Assembly (NCBI GenBank): GCA_002410325.1
Contig: DHRK01000007.1
Coordinates: 88,318 to 152,317, forward strand
Origin: Syntrophomonas sp. UBA5314
Lineage (GTDB): Bacteria > Bacillota > Syntrophomonadia > Syntrophomonadales > Syntrophomonadaceae
Direction: 5' to 3'
Length of the DNA stretch: 64,000 nucleotides
In this document: one piece after another, positions 42,203-50,118 of the stretch
How positions within the stretch are numbered: position 1 is the stretch's first letter
How the letters are laid out: every line of letters begins with the position of its first letter
Program-made: the position numbers and the translations under genes
Notes under the pieces: generated by a model
Database searches by the model: none
What the model was told of the DNA's origin: nothing
The model's input: only the letters and a program-made list of their open reading frames with translations

Positions 42203-43549
42203 CTAATCGATCTTGTTGGTCCGAGTCCATATATGCTGCTCCTGTGCCGCTTTGATCAGATCGTCGCGGAAGTCGGGATGCGCGATATCGATGAGCAGCT
42301 CGGCTCTCCTATAAGTTGATTTGCCCATCACGTTGGCTATGCCGTACTCGGTCACTATATATGGGGCATAGGTTCTGGGCATGGTAACAATGGTTCCCGG
42401 AGCAAAATAAGGAACGATTCTGGACACCATTTGACCCTTCTGCATCTTGGTGGAAGTGAGGCAGATGAAGGGCTTACCGCCTTTGGATTTTAAGGCCCCA
42501 ATGGTGAAATCCAGCTGGCCGCCGGTGCCTGAAATATTGCGAAATCCGGAGGACTCGGAGTTGATCTGGCTGTAGAGATCGATTTCAACTGCGTTGTTTA
42601 TGGCAATTACTTTGTCGTTCATGGCTATGACGTCTGGGTTGTTGGTAATGTCCACCGGGTATGTGGCTAAACGGGGATTATTGTGCATGTAGTCGTAAAG
42701 CCGCTGCGAACCAATAGAAAAAGTGTAGGTGATTTTGCCCTTGTCGATGTTCTTCTTTTCCCCGTTGACAATGCCCTTCTCCGCTAGGTCGATAAAGCAG
42801 TCGGCCATCATTTCGGAATGAATGCCCAGGTTTTTAAGGTCGGTTTCAACGATCATCTTGCCGATCATGGAAGGCATCGCGCCTATGCCAAACTGTAGGC
42901 AGGCACCGTCCTCAATCTGCTCAATCAATATGGAAGCGATTTTCTTCTCCGCCTCGGATACCGGAAATTCCGAAGGAAAAACGGGCATAGGAGTTTCATG
43001 CTCAACTATATAGTCAACCTGGGAAATATGGATGGACTCCTGCTCCCCTCCCAAACACCATGGCACCTTGGGGTTTGCCTCCAGGATTACCACATCGGCC
43101 ATGTCGCAAATGGTTTTGGCATAAGAGCAGGCCGGTCCGAAATTAAAATAGCCGTATTCGTTCATGGGAGTGGTCATAATCATGGCTACCTTGGGCGGAT
43201 ACATATTGCCGGCACGGGTGTTGCCCGGGCATTGGCCATAGTTGCCGGGAATATAATAGGCCAGGTCATGGTCCCCCATGTGACGCTCATGTCCGCTCAT
43301 ATGACCGGAATGATATAAAAATGATTTCTGTTCAGGATCTGCTTTTACGATTTCGGGTTCGTACAAAAGGCATACACCTTTAACATTGACACCGGTTAAC
43401 TCGCCGGCCCGACGGGCTAGGGCCTGGTCCAGAGCGCGGGGTCCCATGGCAAAGTGGCCATACCATACCCACTGGTTTGATTGAACTGTTTTTACCGCTT
43501 CGTCAGCTGTTCGAAGTTTGCTGGCGTAAAGATCACTATAGACTCCCAA
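42203..43549 (-). CDS. acetyl-CoA:carboxylate CoA-transferase (4-hydroxybutyrate CoA-transferase family)
   Basis: 448 residues, normal for the family. The N-terminal TADEAVK... and the glutamate in GIHSEMM (Glu246), expected to form the glutamyl-CoA intermediate, are present, as are FGIGAMPSMIG and the C-terminal GxxxTxPRxxxxxVVTEYGIA-like segment. It would move CoA from acetyl-CoA to a carboxylate such as glutarate, butyrate or 4-hydroxybutyrate. The start is a TTG with AGGGGGTTGAG about ten bases upstream; no ATG is available. First gene of the operon driven from 43685. Confidence 0.85.
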   Translation of the reverse strand: MGVYSDLYASKLRTADEAVKTVQSNQWVWYGHFAMGPRALDQALARRAGELTGVNVKGVCLLYEPEIVKADPEQKSFLYHSGHMSGHERHMGDHDLAYYIPGNYGQCPGNTRAGNMYPPKVAMIMTTPMNEYGYFNFGPACSYAKTICDMADVVILEANPKVPWCLGGEQESIHISQVDYIVEHETPMPVFPSEFPVSEAEKKIASILIEQIEDGACLQFGIGAMPSMIGKMIVETDLKNLGIHSEMMADCFIDLAEKGIVNGEKKNIDKGKITYTFSIGSQRLYDYMHNNPRLATYPVDITNNPDVIAMNDKVIAINNAVEIDLYSQINSESSGFRNISGTGGQLDFTIGALKSKGGKPFICLTSTKMQKGQMVSRIVPYFAPGTIVTMPRTYAPYIVTEYGIANVMGKSTYRRAELLIDIAHPDFRDDLIKAAQEQHIWTRTNKID

Positions 43550-43684
43550 TTTTTCTCAACCCCCTAGGTTAATAAAATCCTTCACTGGCAGCGTCGCTTA
43601 CTATCTGCCAGGCCCGTTGTTAACAGCTTGGTCTGATACCCCCTTCCCATTTCATGTCGCGTCCCTGGGTTCAATCCATATAAA

Positions 43685-43700
43685 CGCAACATTCATGCCA
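43685..43700 (-). promoter_or_regulatory. sigma-54 promoter, CoA-transferase-symporter operon
   Basis: Minus strand reads TGGCATGAATGTTGCG. The start codon is about 135 bases downstream. Confidence 0.75.
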
Positions 43701-43797
43701 AGGGGTCAATATATATTGAGAAGACCGTTATTTCGAGATTTTGTCCAAATGTCAATTAAATCTTGTCCTGCTTGATGTTGTTCGTTCTTCCTTACAG

Positions 43798-43817
43798 GTG
43801 TATGTTTAGTCATACAC
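43798..43817. promoter_or_regulatory. candidate enhancer site (UAS), third copy
   Basis: GTGTATG-TTTAGT-CATACAC, extended by AG and CT to 9-base arms (43796-43819). It lies 97 bases upstream of the sigma-54 promoter. On the minus strand it is preceded by CTGCTTACCC, as at 25981. Confidence 0.68.
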
Positions 43818-43875
43818 CTTGCCGGGTAAGCAGAGCACATTTACCGTTAAAGCAGTAAAATTATTCAGTCCCGCT

Positions 43876-44052
43876 TTATGTAATTAATATTGCCTGGCAA
43901 TGGGAAAGCAGCTTCTCGTGGAAATCGGTTTTTATATAAGAAAAGCTCCTCATACATACAAGGAGCTTTAAACCTGCTTTAATAAAATAAGAACTTTTGA
44001 GCATTCGGGTTGACAGATCTATCTTACCTGGGATGGCAGCTGATTTTAACAT
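43876..44052 (-). CDS. weak small ORF with a strong ribosome site
   Basis: ATG at 44052 follows AAGGAGGGACAATT, a very good site, and opens a 58-codon frame starting MLKSAAIPGKIDLSTRM. The frame runs through the terminator hairpin at 43942-43969, which argues against translation of the whole length. It could be a shortened or decayed gene. Confidence 0.25.
   Translation of the reverse strand: MLKSAAIPGKIDLSTRMLKSSYFIKAGLKLLVCMRSFSYIKTDFHEKLLSHCQAILIT
43942..43969 (-). terminator. terminator of the second sigma-54 activator gene
   Basis: AAAGCTCCT and AGGAGCTTT around CATACATACA; on the minus strand followed by TCTT. Confidence 0.6.
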
Positions 44053-44212
44053 AATTGTCCCTCCTTAGACTAAATCTCCTTTATACTGCCCAACTGGTAT
44101 CACGGATGGCTCGATTCCCGACATACCGCGCAGCAATTGCTTGCACCAGAGTACACTTTAGGGGCCTCACCCCTCAATCGCTTAACACGGCCTGTAAAAG
44201 CTCTATAGATAA

Positions 44213-46318
44213 TCAATTTATTCCGTATTTGTTTAATTTCTCGTAGAACGCAGAGCGGCTTAAATTCAGCATTCTGGCCGCAGCGCTCTTGTTGCCCTTG
44301 GTCTTTTGCAGGGCTTCAATAATAATATTTTTATCGACATCGGAAAGCGCGGATCGATAATTTGAAGGTTCCAATTTTTTCGCCTCCGGCTGAAATATAT
44401 GGGCGGGCAGGTGTTCAACCCCGATTTGGCCTTCCCAGGCATAATTGGCGGCTCTTTCTATAGCGTTCTCCAACTCCCGTATATTTCCGGGCCAGGAATG
44501 TCTTTCCAAAACATGGCATGCTTCCCGCTTAATGCCGGTAATGTGAGAGCCCAAAATGTTATTGTATTTTTCGATAAACTTGTGGGCCAGGGGCAGGATA
44601 TCCTCAAATCGTTCCCTGAGTGGGGGCAAATGAAACTCTATTACATTTAATCGATAAAAAAGGTCTTCGCGAAAAGCTCCTTTTCGTATGGCTTCACGTA
44701 AATCCTTGTTGGTGGCGGCAACGATTCTGACATCAACGGTTTGCAAGCTGGTTCCGCCCACCCGCATGAATTGTTTTTCCTGCAAAACCTGCAATATTTT
44801 AACCTGAACCGAAAGGGGCATATCCCCTATTTCATCCAGGAATATAGTGCCCTTATGGGCCTGCTCAAAGTAGCCGGGCTTGCCTTTTTGGGAGGCGCCG
44901 GTAAAAGACCCCGGGGCATAGCCAAAAAGTTCAGATTCCAAAAGGGTTTCCGGAATAGCTGCACAATTTACCTTGATAAACGGATGCTTGGAGCGGGGGC
45001 TGGAGGCGTGTATGGCCCGCGCAAACATGTCCTTGCCCACGCCGCTTTCTCCGGTCAGAAGTACGGTGGAGGTGCTGCGGGCAATACGTAGAGCTTCGTT
45101 TTTCATATTGTTGAATTCGGCATTATTAGAAATTATTTGTTCGAATCGGCTTTCGCCGCCTTTTTTCTCCAATTCACTGCGATAGTAGTTTACCTGTTGT
45201 TTCAGCGACAGCAATTTAGTGGCGATTTCTTCGGTCAAAATATTATCGTCAAGGTATATGGTGCTGACCACGCCGACAATTGTAAAGTGATCGTCTTGGG
45301 CTTTCTTAATGGGTATATGGGATATGATGCATTTCTTGTTGCCAATAATGCATTCGGTTATCTCCGGCAACCCGTTTTTCAGCGCATGTCCGGCGCCTTC
45401 ATTCTTTAGTATTTCAGCTATCTGTTTGCCAACAATGTTCTGCGACGTTTTAAACAGCAATTCGCTGGCCCGCTTATTTACATATTTCACCTGCCCGGAA
45501 ACATCAGAAACCAGGATGCCATCGGATGTGGCATTGAGCACACCCTCCAGAGTGGTGTGCATATCCTTGACCATCTCCAGTTCATGGGCAATCTTTTCAA
45601 CATCCGATGTATCCAAAAGAGTGATAACGGTGCCAATATAAAAACCATCTTCATAAATAGGTATCTGGTTCACGATCACCGGAAGAGACCTTATTATATG
45701 CTTCACGCCCAGCAGCCGTTTTTGCATTATATTGATTTCAGGCAGGACTTCCTTCAAGTGCTTGCCTTTGACATTGGAGAACTGAAGGCCGAACATTCCT
45801 TCAGCAGCCGGGTTAAGCCGCAAAATATAGCCCTTGTTATCTACAATGACTACCGCTTCATAGTTGGCATTGAAAAGGGATTCCAGGATGGCTGACGATT
45901 TGATAATGACATTCATGCTCTCCCGGAGATATTCCAAGGTTCCAATTAGACCCACCACTTTGCCTGAACGGTCGACAACTACCACGTAGTCCACCTTGCT
46001 GCGCGTTACCCGCACTACCAGGGACACTTCGTCATATGTCAAATCGGCTGATACAAATACCGGGTTGTACACGACATACGGTCCACAGGCATCATCCAGG
46101 CCGGCTCCGTTTTGTAAAGCTTTATACAGCCTTTTCTTGGGGAAAACGCCGATCAGCTTTTCCTCCTCATCTACTACCGGAAGAGTGCTTAATCTGTATT
46201 CATTATAGTAGCTGATCACCGTTCGCAGTGTGTCATCCAGGCGAAGCAGTTGAAAATTGGTATTCATCATCTGCTTGACCGTTAACCATGAAGCTGAGTT
46301 TAAAGCCTTTGGACTCAT
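44213..46318 (-). CDS. sigma-54-dependent activator with CBS and PAS sensor domains (copy 2)
   Basis: 701 residues with the same order as the copy at 21681-23792: CBS pair, two PAS domains, AAA+ domain (Walker A GESGVGKD, contact loop GSFTGA, Walker B IFLDEIGD) and C-terminal Fis helix-turn-helix (GNKSAAARMLNLSRSAFYEKLNKYGIN). The recognition helices of the two paralogues are nearly the same (SRSAFYEKL), so they could share or compete for the GTGTAYG palindrome while sensing different ligands. It lies directly beside the third palindrome and its CoA-transferase operon. Confidence 0.9.
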   Translation of the reverse strand: MSPKALNSASWLTVKQMMNTNFQLLRLDDTLRTVISYYNEYRLSTLPVVDEEEKLIGVFPKKRLYKALQNGAGLDDACGPYVVYNPVFVSADLTYDEVSLVVRVTRSKVDYVVVVDRSGKVVGLIGTLEYLRESMNVIIKSSAILESLFNANYEAVVIVDNKGYILRLNPAAEGMFGLQFSNVKGKHLKEVLPEINIMQKRLLGVKHIIRSLPVIVNQIPIYEDGFYIGTVITLLDTSDVEKIAHELEMVKDMHTTLEGVLNATSDGILVSDVSGQVKYVNKRASELLFKTSQNIVGKQIAEILKNEGAGHALKNGLPEITECIIGNKKCIISHIPIKKAQDDHFTIVGVVSTIYLDDNILTEEIATKLLSLKQQVNYYRSELEKKGGESRFEQIISNNAEFNNMKNEALRIARSTSTVLLTGESGVGKDMFARAIHASSPRSKHPFIKVNCAAIPETLLESELFGYAPGSFTGASQKGKPGYFEQAHKGTIFLDEIGDMPLSVQVKILQVLQEKQFMRVGGTSLQTVDVRIVAATNKDLREAIRKGAFREDLFYRLNVIEFHLPPLRERFEDILPLAHKFIEKYNNILGSHITGIKREACHVLERHSWPGNIRELENAIERAANYAWEGQIGVEHLPAHIFQPEAKKLEPSNYRSALSDVDKNIIIEALQKTKGNKSAAARMLNLSRSAFYEKLNKYGIN

Positions 46319-46514
46319 TTTTTATCCCTTCCCCCGTTATATACACGCTACAACATTCCGGCGAACAGTCCGCGACCGGCCTCGCCTGTCTAACCGCTGG
46401 GAGTTTCTATTATTGGTTAGATTTCCGGTTTCTAAACTATAACGTGTTTCCTCGATCACACATGGAATAAAACAGCATTTATTGCATAAAACCTCTTAAC
46501 AGTACAACCTGCCC

Positions 46515-46826
46515 TCAGTTGACCCCGTAGCGAAGGCTTTGAAACACCCTGGAGTTGGCCTCCTTCTGCTTGATCCAATTTCTATATTTGGAGTCTCCCA
46601 GGCAGGTTATCACGATCAGGTCGTCTTTCTTTTTCAATAAAACCACCGAAATACCTCGATACTTTATTTCATAACAGTTTTCATGCGTATTGGGTCGCAG
46701 GCAAACCGGCCGACCCTTGGCTACTATCTCTCTAAGCAGTTGGCGGATTCTTTCTGATGATGAGGAATAATCAAACAGCCTTTCCCGGTATCTTTTTATA
46801 GCATGTTTTGTAACCAGCACTGACAT
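46515..46826 (-). CDS. hypothetical protein, 103 residues, sigma-54 driven
   Basis: I start at the ATG at 46826 (MSVLVTKHAIKRYRERLFD), preceded by AAAAGGAATTGATAA; an ATG ten codons upstream lacks a site. The HAIKRYRERL start resembles small basic nuclease- or toxin-like proteins with an HAxxRxxER helix, followed by a beta-sheet (CYEIKYRGISVVLLKKKDDLIVITCLG). This similarity is only by pattern. It has its own sigma-54 promoter 72 bases upstream, which is unusual for such a small gene. Confidence 0.6.
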   Translation of the reverse strand: MSVLVTKHAIKRYRERLFDYSSSSERIRQLLREIVAKGRPVCLRPNTHENCYEIKYRGISVVLLKKKDDLIVITCLGDSKYRNWIKQKEANSRVFQSLRYGVN

Positions 46827-47395
46827 TTTATCAATTCCTTTTCCAAAGCACTTCATTGCTACAGCCCACCCGGTTAAATCCTATATTGATTTAATTTTGC
46901 AAATATTGTGCCAAGACACTGCCGCTGCCCGAGCTGATTGATTGCGATAATTACAAGTCCATATTTTACTACTGCGGCTCACGATAGTTTTTAGTTTTGC
47001 TTTTATCTACCTTCGTTCTATTCGAAAGATAAAATTCCTTAAATATGTTTTGGCTTAGTTTCCAGGTTACAGATTTCAACCTGTGCCAAGGGCCGCTGGA
47101 GCTAAACTCCAGCGGTCCCCGGGCATTTATATAATGAAGAGGATGTAGTCATAAGTATTCAAATATTACCTCTAAGCATTTGATGCAGCCATTAAAACTG
47201 ATATCACCCGTGGCAAACCTTTCTCCATAAAAATCGCCCAATAAGTGTCCGGTCATCCGGACAGGTGTATGCTTAGGGGAACAACGATAATGTCCATTTA
47301 CCTGCTCCCCCGTTTACTACATTGCTCCGCCGGATGGTGGTGATCCGGCGGGCAAAGAGTAAACGGCTTTGTTGAAGAGGATGCGAATAATCTGG
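46827..47395. other. intergenic region with hairpins and a half enhancer site
   Basis: Contains the sigma-54 promoter of the 103-residue gene, the hairpins CCGCTGGAG-CTAAA-CTCCAGCGG (47093-47115), GTCCGG-TCAT-CCGGAC (about 47247-47262) and CCGCCGGAT-N7-ATCCGGCGG (47327-47351), and a half palindrome ACAGGTGTATGCTTAG (about 47263) that matches the left half of the 43798 site. No coding sequence seen. Confidence 0.5.
46898..46913 (-). promoter_or_regulatory. sigma-54 promoter, 103-residue protein gene
   Basis: Minus strand reads TGGCACAATATTTGCA, an excellent -24/-12 match. Confidence 0.8.
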
Positions 47396-47620
47396 TTAGC
47401 TGTTAAAAATTTGATGCTGTCCGTTTGGAAACTCCTTGATTATCGACTCCGGTATCCAGTCCGTAACCATATTGTCGATTCGGACCTTAAATCGCAGGGC
47501 ATTATTTTGTTCCAATTCCATATTACTGAATCCCATAATGGCAACAATAATACCTTCTGCCTCATATTCATTACCGTATGTCTTTAGCACAACCTTCTGA
47601 TTGAGTGAATAATTACTCAT
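47396..47620 (-). CDS. small hypothetical protein, 74 residues, sigma-54 driven
   Basis: A beta-rich protein starting MSNYSLNQKVVLKTYGNEYEA, which looks like a small SH3- or PilZ-like barrel. AGGAAGTGACAGG precedes the ATG, and a sigma-54 promoter lies 37 bases upstream of the start. It may be a small effector of the same regulon. Family not recognised. Confidence 0.6.
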   Translation of the reverse strand: MSNYSLNQKVVLKTYGNEYEAEGIIVAIMGFSNMELEQNNALRFKVRIDNMVTDWIPESIIKEFPNGQHQIFNS

Positions 47621-47656
47621 CCTGTCACTTCCTAAGACATTGATTAACTATTATTT

Positions 47657-47672
47657 TGCAAAAATTATGCCA
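47657..47672 (-). promoter_or_regulatory. sigma-54 promoter, 74-residue protein gene
   Basis: Minus strand reads TGGCATAATTTTTGCA. Confidence 0.78.
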
Positions 47673-47811
47673 AATGAAACAAACTTCTAAAATTTCAACA
47701 TATGAAAAAAGCGACAGGATTACGGTAGAGAGGTAAAGATGAGAGTATCCAGCTTGGGTGGTCAAAATATTGATTTGCGGTCATGGCATAGGTCGCTGGG
47801 CGATGATTATT

Positions 47812-48594
47812 TCAGCCGAGAAACCAGATGGCGATTATGGCGGGAGAAATCAGAAGCAGGGACCAAAAGTCAGATTTGGTAAAGGCGAGTTCGCTCAGGT
47901 AGGTTCGAGGTCCAGGCTGGTATCCGCGGGCTTCCATGGCTTCAACCAGTTCGTCTGAACGGCGCAGGAGGTTCAGGGTCAAGGGGGTGGCTATAAATAT
48001 CATAGACCGGATCTTTCCCGTCAGGCTCTTCGGTTTAAAATCGGCCCCTCTGGCCAATTGAGCTTCTTTGGTATTTTTCATCTCTTCTTGAAGGGTGGGT
48101 AAAAACCGCAGCGCCAGATTCACCATCAGAGCTGTATTATGAGAAGAGATGCCTACTTTGGAAAGGGGCCTCAATAGCCACTCCAGAGCCATGGTAAGCT
48201 CGGATAGCGAAGTGGTCATAGTTAGAAGAGACGCGGCCAGGATCAAAAGAATAAACCTGCTCACCTGAACAGCCCCTTCATACAAACCCTCATAACTGAT
48301 CTTAAGGGGCCCGGTTGAAAACGGCAATATGGGAATCCCAGGAGTAAAAAGGACATAGATAAGAAAAAGCATGGTAAAGAGGAGCCATACCGGACGGGTC
48401 GTTCCGAGCAGCATCCGCCAGCCTATTTTTCCGAGCAGGGAAAGCAGCAAAATAAGAATCGCAGCTCCAGTCAAACCGGCCGGGCCAGACCTGAGGAGCA
48501 AGAAGCTCAAAGCCAGCACCACCAGCACTTTCATCCGCGGATCGCTTCTGTGAAGCGGCGAATCCACATGTAAATACCGGCCCAGTTCATGCAT
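47812..48594 (-). CDS. ecfT: ECF transporter transmembrane subunit (EcfT/CbiQ family)
   Basis: 260 residues from the ATG at 48594 (MHELGRYLHVDSPLHRSDPR), which overlaps the stop of the ATPase gene by eight bases; an ATG ten codons earlier is possible. About five spans and the two Ala-Arg-Gly coupling motifs, of which AQLARGAD and AMEARGYQPG are visible. It transmits ATP-driven motion to the BioY substrate-binding subunit. Third gene of the bioY-ecfA-ecfT operon. Confidence 0.9.
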   Translation of the reverse strand: MHELGRYLHVDSPLHRSDPRMKVLVVLALSFLLLRSGPAGLTGAAILILLLSLLGKIGWRMLLGTTRPVWLLFTMLFLIYVLFTPGIPILPFSTGPLKISYEGLYEGAVQVSRFILLILAASLLTMTTSLSELTMALEWLLRPLSKVGISSHNTALMVNLALRFLPTLQEEMKNTKEAQLARGADFKPKSLTGKIRSMIFIATPLTLNLLRRSDELVEAMEARGYQPGPRTYLSELAFTKSDFWSLLLISPAIIAIWFLG

Positions 48595-49462
48595 AGCCGC
48601 CTGCTTTCCGAGTCCGGTGATCATTAAACTCCTCGGAACTTCCCTGCAGCCAGCGGTTTATTGCGGCAGCAGCTTCATCTACCGTCAGGACTCTTTTATC
48701 TATTTCATGACCGTCCGGCCGCAAACGCTCCATCAGCTCTACAATGAGCGGAGGGGCCAGGCCCAGTGCTTTAAGCTGCTCACCCTTTATCAAAATATCT
48801 CGAGGCGCTCCTTCGTCCACAACTTGAGCCCGGTCCATCAAGATCACCCGATCAGCCCGGCGCGCTTCTTCCATGTTATGAGTGACATGAATAATGGACA
48901 TCCCCCGGGATTTAAGTTCAAGCAAAATAGCCAGCACCTTCTCTTTGCCGCCGGAATCCAGAGACGAAGTAGCCTCATCCAAAATGATGTAAGCGGGATC
49001 CATGGCCAGTAGACCGGCCAGGGCCAGCATCTGTTTCTCGCCTCCGGAGAGGGTATACGGCATACGCTTTTCAAACCCGCTTAATCCTACTGTCGCCAGC
49101 GCCCGGTTTACCCGCCGGCGCACTTCGGTGCTGGGCAGTTTAAGATTACCCGGTCCAAAGGCGACGTCTTCTTCCACGCTCATTCCCACGATCTGGTTGT
49201 CGGGATTCTGGAATAACATGCCCACCCTGCGTCTTATTTCCAGATGGTTCTTCACCTCCCGGCTGTTCAAACTGTCGATTACCACCTTGCCGCTGCCGGG
49301 CAGCAGCAGGGCGTTAAGGTGGCGAATAAGCGTGGTTTTGCCGCAGCCATTGGGCCCTATCAGGGCAATATACTCTCCTTCCCCGATCTGTAAACTGACA
49401 TTGTTCAGGGCCGGCGGTAATCCGGGTTGATAAGTGTAGCTTAGATTCTCAATTATGATCAT
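48587..49462 (-). CDS. ecfA: ECF transporter ATPase subunit
   Basis: 291 residues of an ABC ATPase: Walker A GPNGCGKTT, Q-loop MLFQNPDNQIVG, signature LSGGEKQ, Walker B YIILDEATSSLD, H-loop HVTHN. The FQNPDNQ form is typical of ECF ATPases. Only one ATPase gene is present, so it should work as a homodimer. It overlaps bioY by 14 bases and ecfT by 8, showing translational coupling. The tail after residue 240 is polar and not conserved by eye. Confidence 0.93.
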   Translation of the reverse strand: MIIIENLSYTYQPGLPPALNNVSLQIGEGEYIALIGPNGCGKTTLIRHLNALLLPGSGKVVIDSLNSREVKNHLEIRRRVGMLFQNPDNQIVGMSVEEDVAFGPGNLKLPSTEVRRRVNRALATVGLSGFEKRMPYTLSGGEKQMLALAGLLAMDPAYIILDEATSSLDSGGKEKVLAILLELKSRGMSIIHVTHNMEEARRADRVILMDRAQVVDEGAPRDILIKGEQLKALGLAPPLIVELMERLRPDGHEIDKRVLTVDEAAAAINRWLQGSSEEFNDHRTRKAGGYA

Positions 49463-50012
49463 TGGCTTTCTCCATGATCGGCAGTCTTTTTCTGAGCCGG
49501 GATGATAAAATCGCAGCAGCGATCAGCTTTATCAATTCGGGTATAAGGAAGGGTACTATACCGACCAGTATAGCTTTGCCCGGCGACAGGTGGGCAACCA
49601 TCGCCAGCTGCAGGGTGCCCAGGCCGTATATTACCAGGTCGCCTACCAAAATCGCCATAGCACTCCACAGTACTCCTGCTTGCGGCCGGGCTTCAACAAT
49701 TTTACCGATGATATAAGCTCCTGCGATAAAGCCGATAAGATAACCGCCGGTGGGGCCGAAAAGCACTCCCAGGCCGGCCTTGCCGCCGGCAAAAACCGGC
49801 AGCCCGATGCATCCCAAAATCACATACACTATCTGGCTTAAGGCCCCGGCGTACCCTCCCAGCAAAGCCCCCGACAAACCGGTAAAAAAGGTTTGCAGGG
49901 TAAAGGGAACCGGCTGCATAGGGATTACAATAAGTGCCCCGATAGCAGTCAAAGCACCAAACATAGACGCGTATACCATGCTGCGCACTGGACTGGAAGA
50001 TGGTGGTTTCAA
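49449..50012 (-). CDS. bioY: biotin transporter substrate-binding subunit BioY
   Basis: 187 residues, six spans, with the BioY signature VFAGGKAGLGVLFGPTGGY and PMQPVPFTLQTF near the start. It binds biotin outside and delivers it through EcfT/EcfA. TTG start with AGGAGG seven bases upstream. The gene is under a BirA operator (50083-50115). Biotin uptake makes sense here because the Na+-pumping decarboxylase needs biotinylated GcdC and no biotin synthesis gene is in the window. Confidence 0.93.
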   Translation of the reverse strand: MKPPSSSPVRSMVYASMFGALTAIGALIVIPMQPVPFTLQTFFTGLSGALLGGYAGALSQIVYVILGCIGLPVFAGGKAGLGVLFGPTGGYLIGFIAGAYIIGKIVEARPQAGVLWSAMAILVGDLVIYGLGTLQLAMVAHLSPGKAILVGIVPFLIPELIKLIAAAILSSRLRKRLPIMEKANDHN

Positions 50013-50060
50013 TGCAAATACCTCCTGGCAATGAATATAATATGTCCCAACTTAGAAACA

Positions 50061-50089
50061 ATATTATACATGCCGGGAGGTATTGTCAA
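50061..50089 (-). promoter_or_regulatory. sigma-A promoter of bioY operon
   Basis: On the minus strand TTGACA (50084-50089), 17-base spacer, TAATAT (50061-50066). The -35 lies inside the BirA operator. Confidence 0.65.
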
Positions 50090-50115
50090 CTATTTTGTGT
50101 TGTATAGGTTTACAT
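50083..50115. promoter_or_regulatory. BirA operator
   Basis: TTGTCAACT-N15-GGTTTACAT matches the BirA site TTGTTAACC-N14/15-GGTTAACAA in 7 of 9 positions of each arm. It covers the bioY promoter -35 and ends just after the birA stop. Confidence 0.75.
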
Positions 50116-50118
50116 TTA

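Larger units (their letters stand above)
43550..44212. other. regulatory intergenic region between CoA-transferase and second activator
   Basis: Contains the sigma-54 promoter (43685-43700), the GTGTAYG palindrome (43798-43817), a terminator for the activator gene (43942-43969) and a weak small ORF (43876-44052). Confidence 0.6.
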
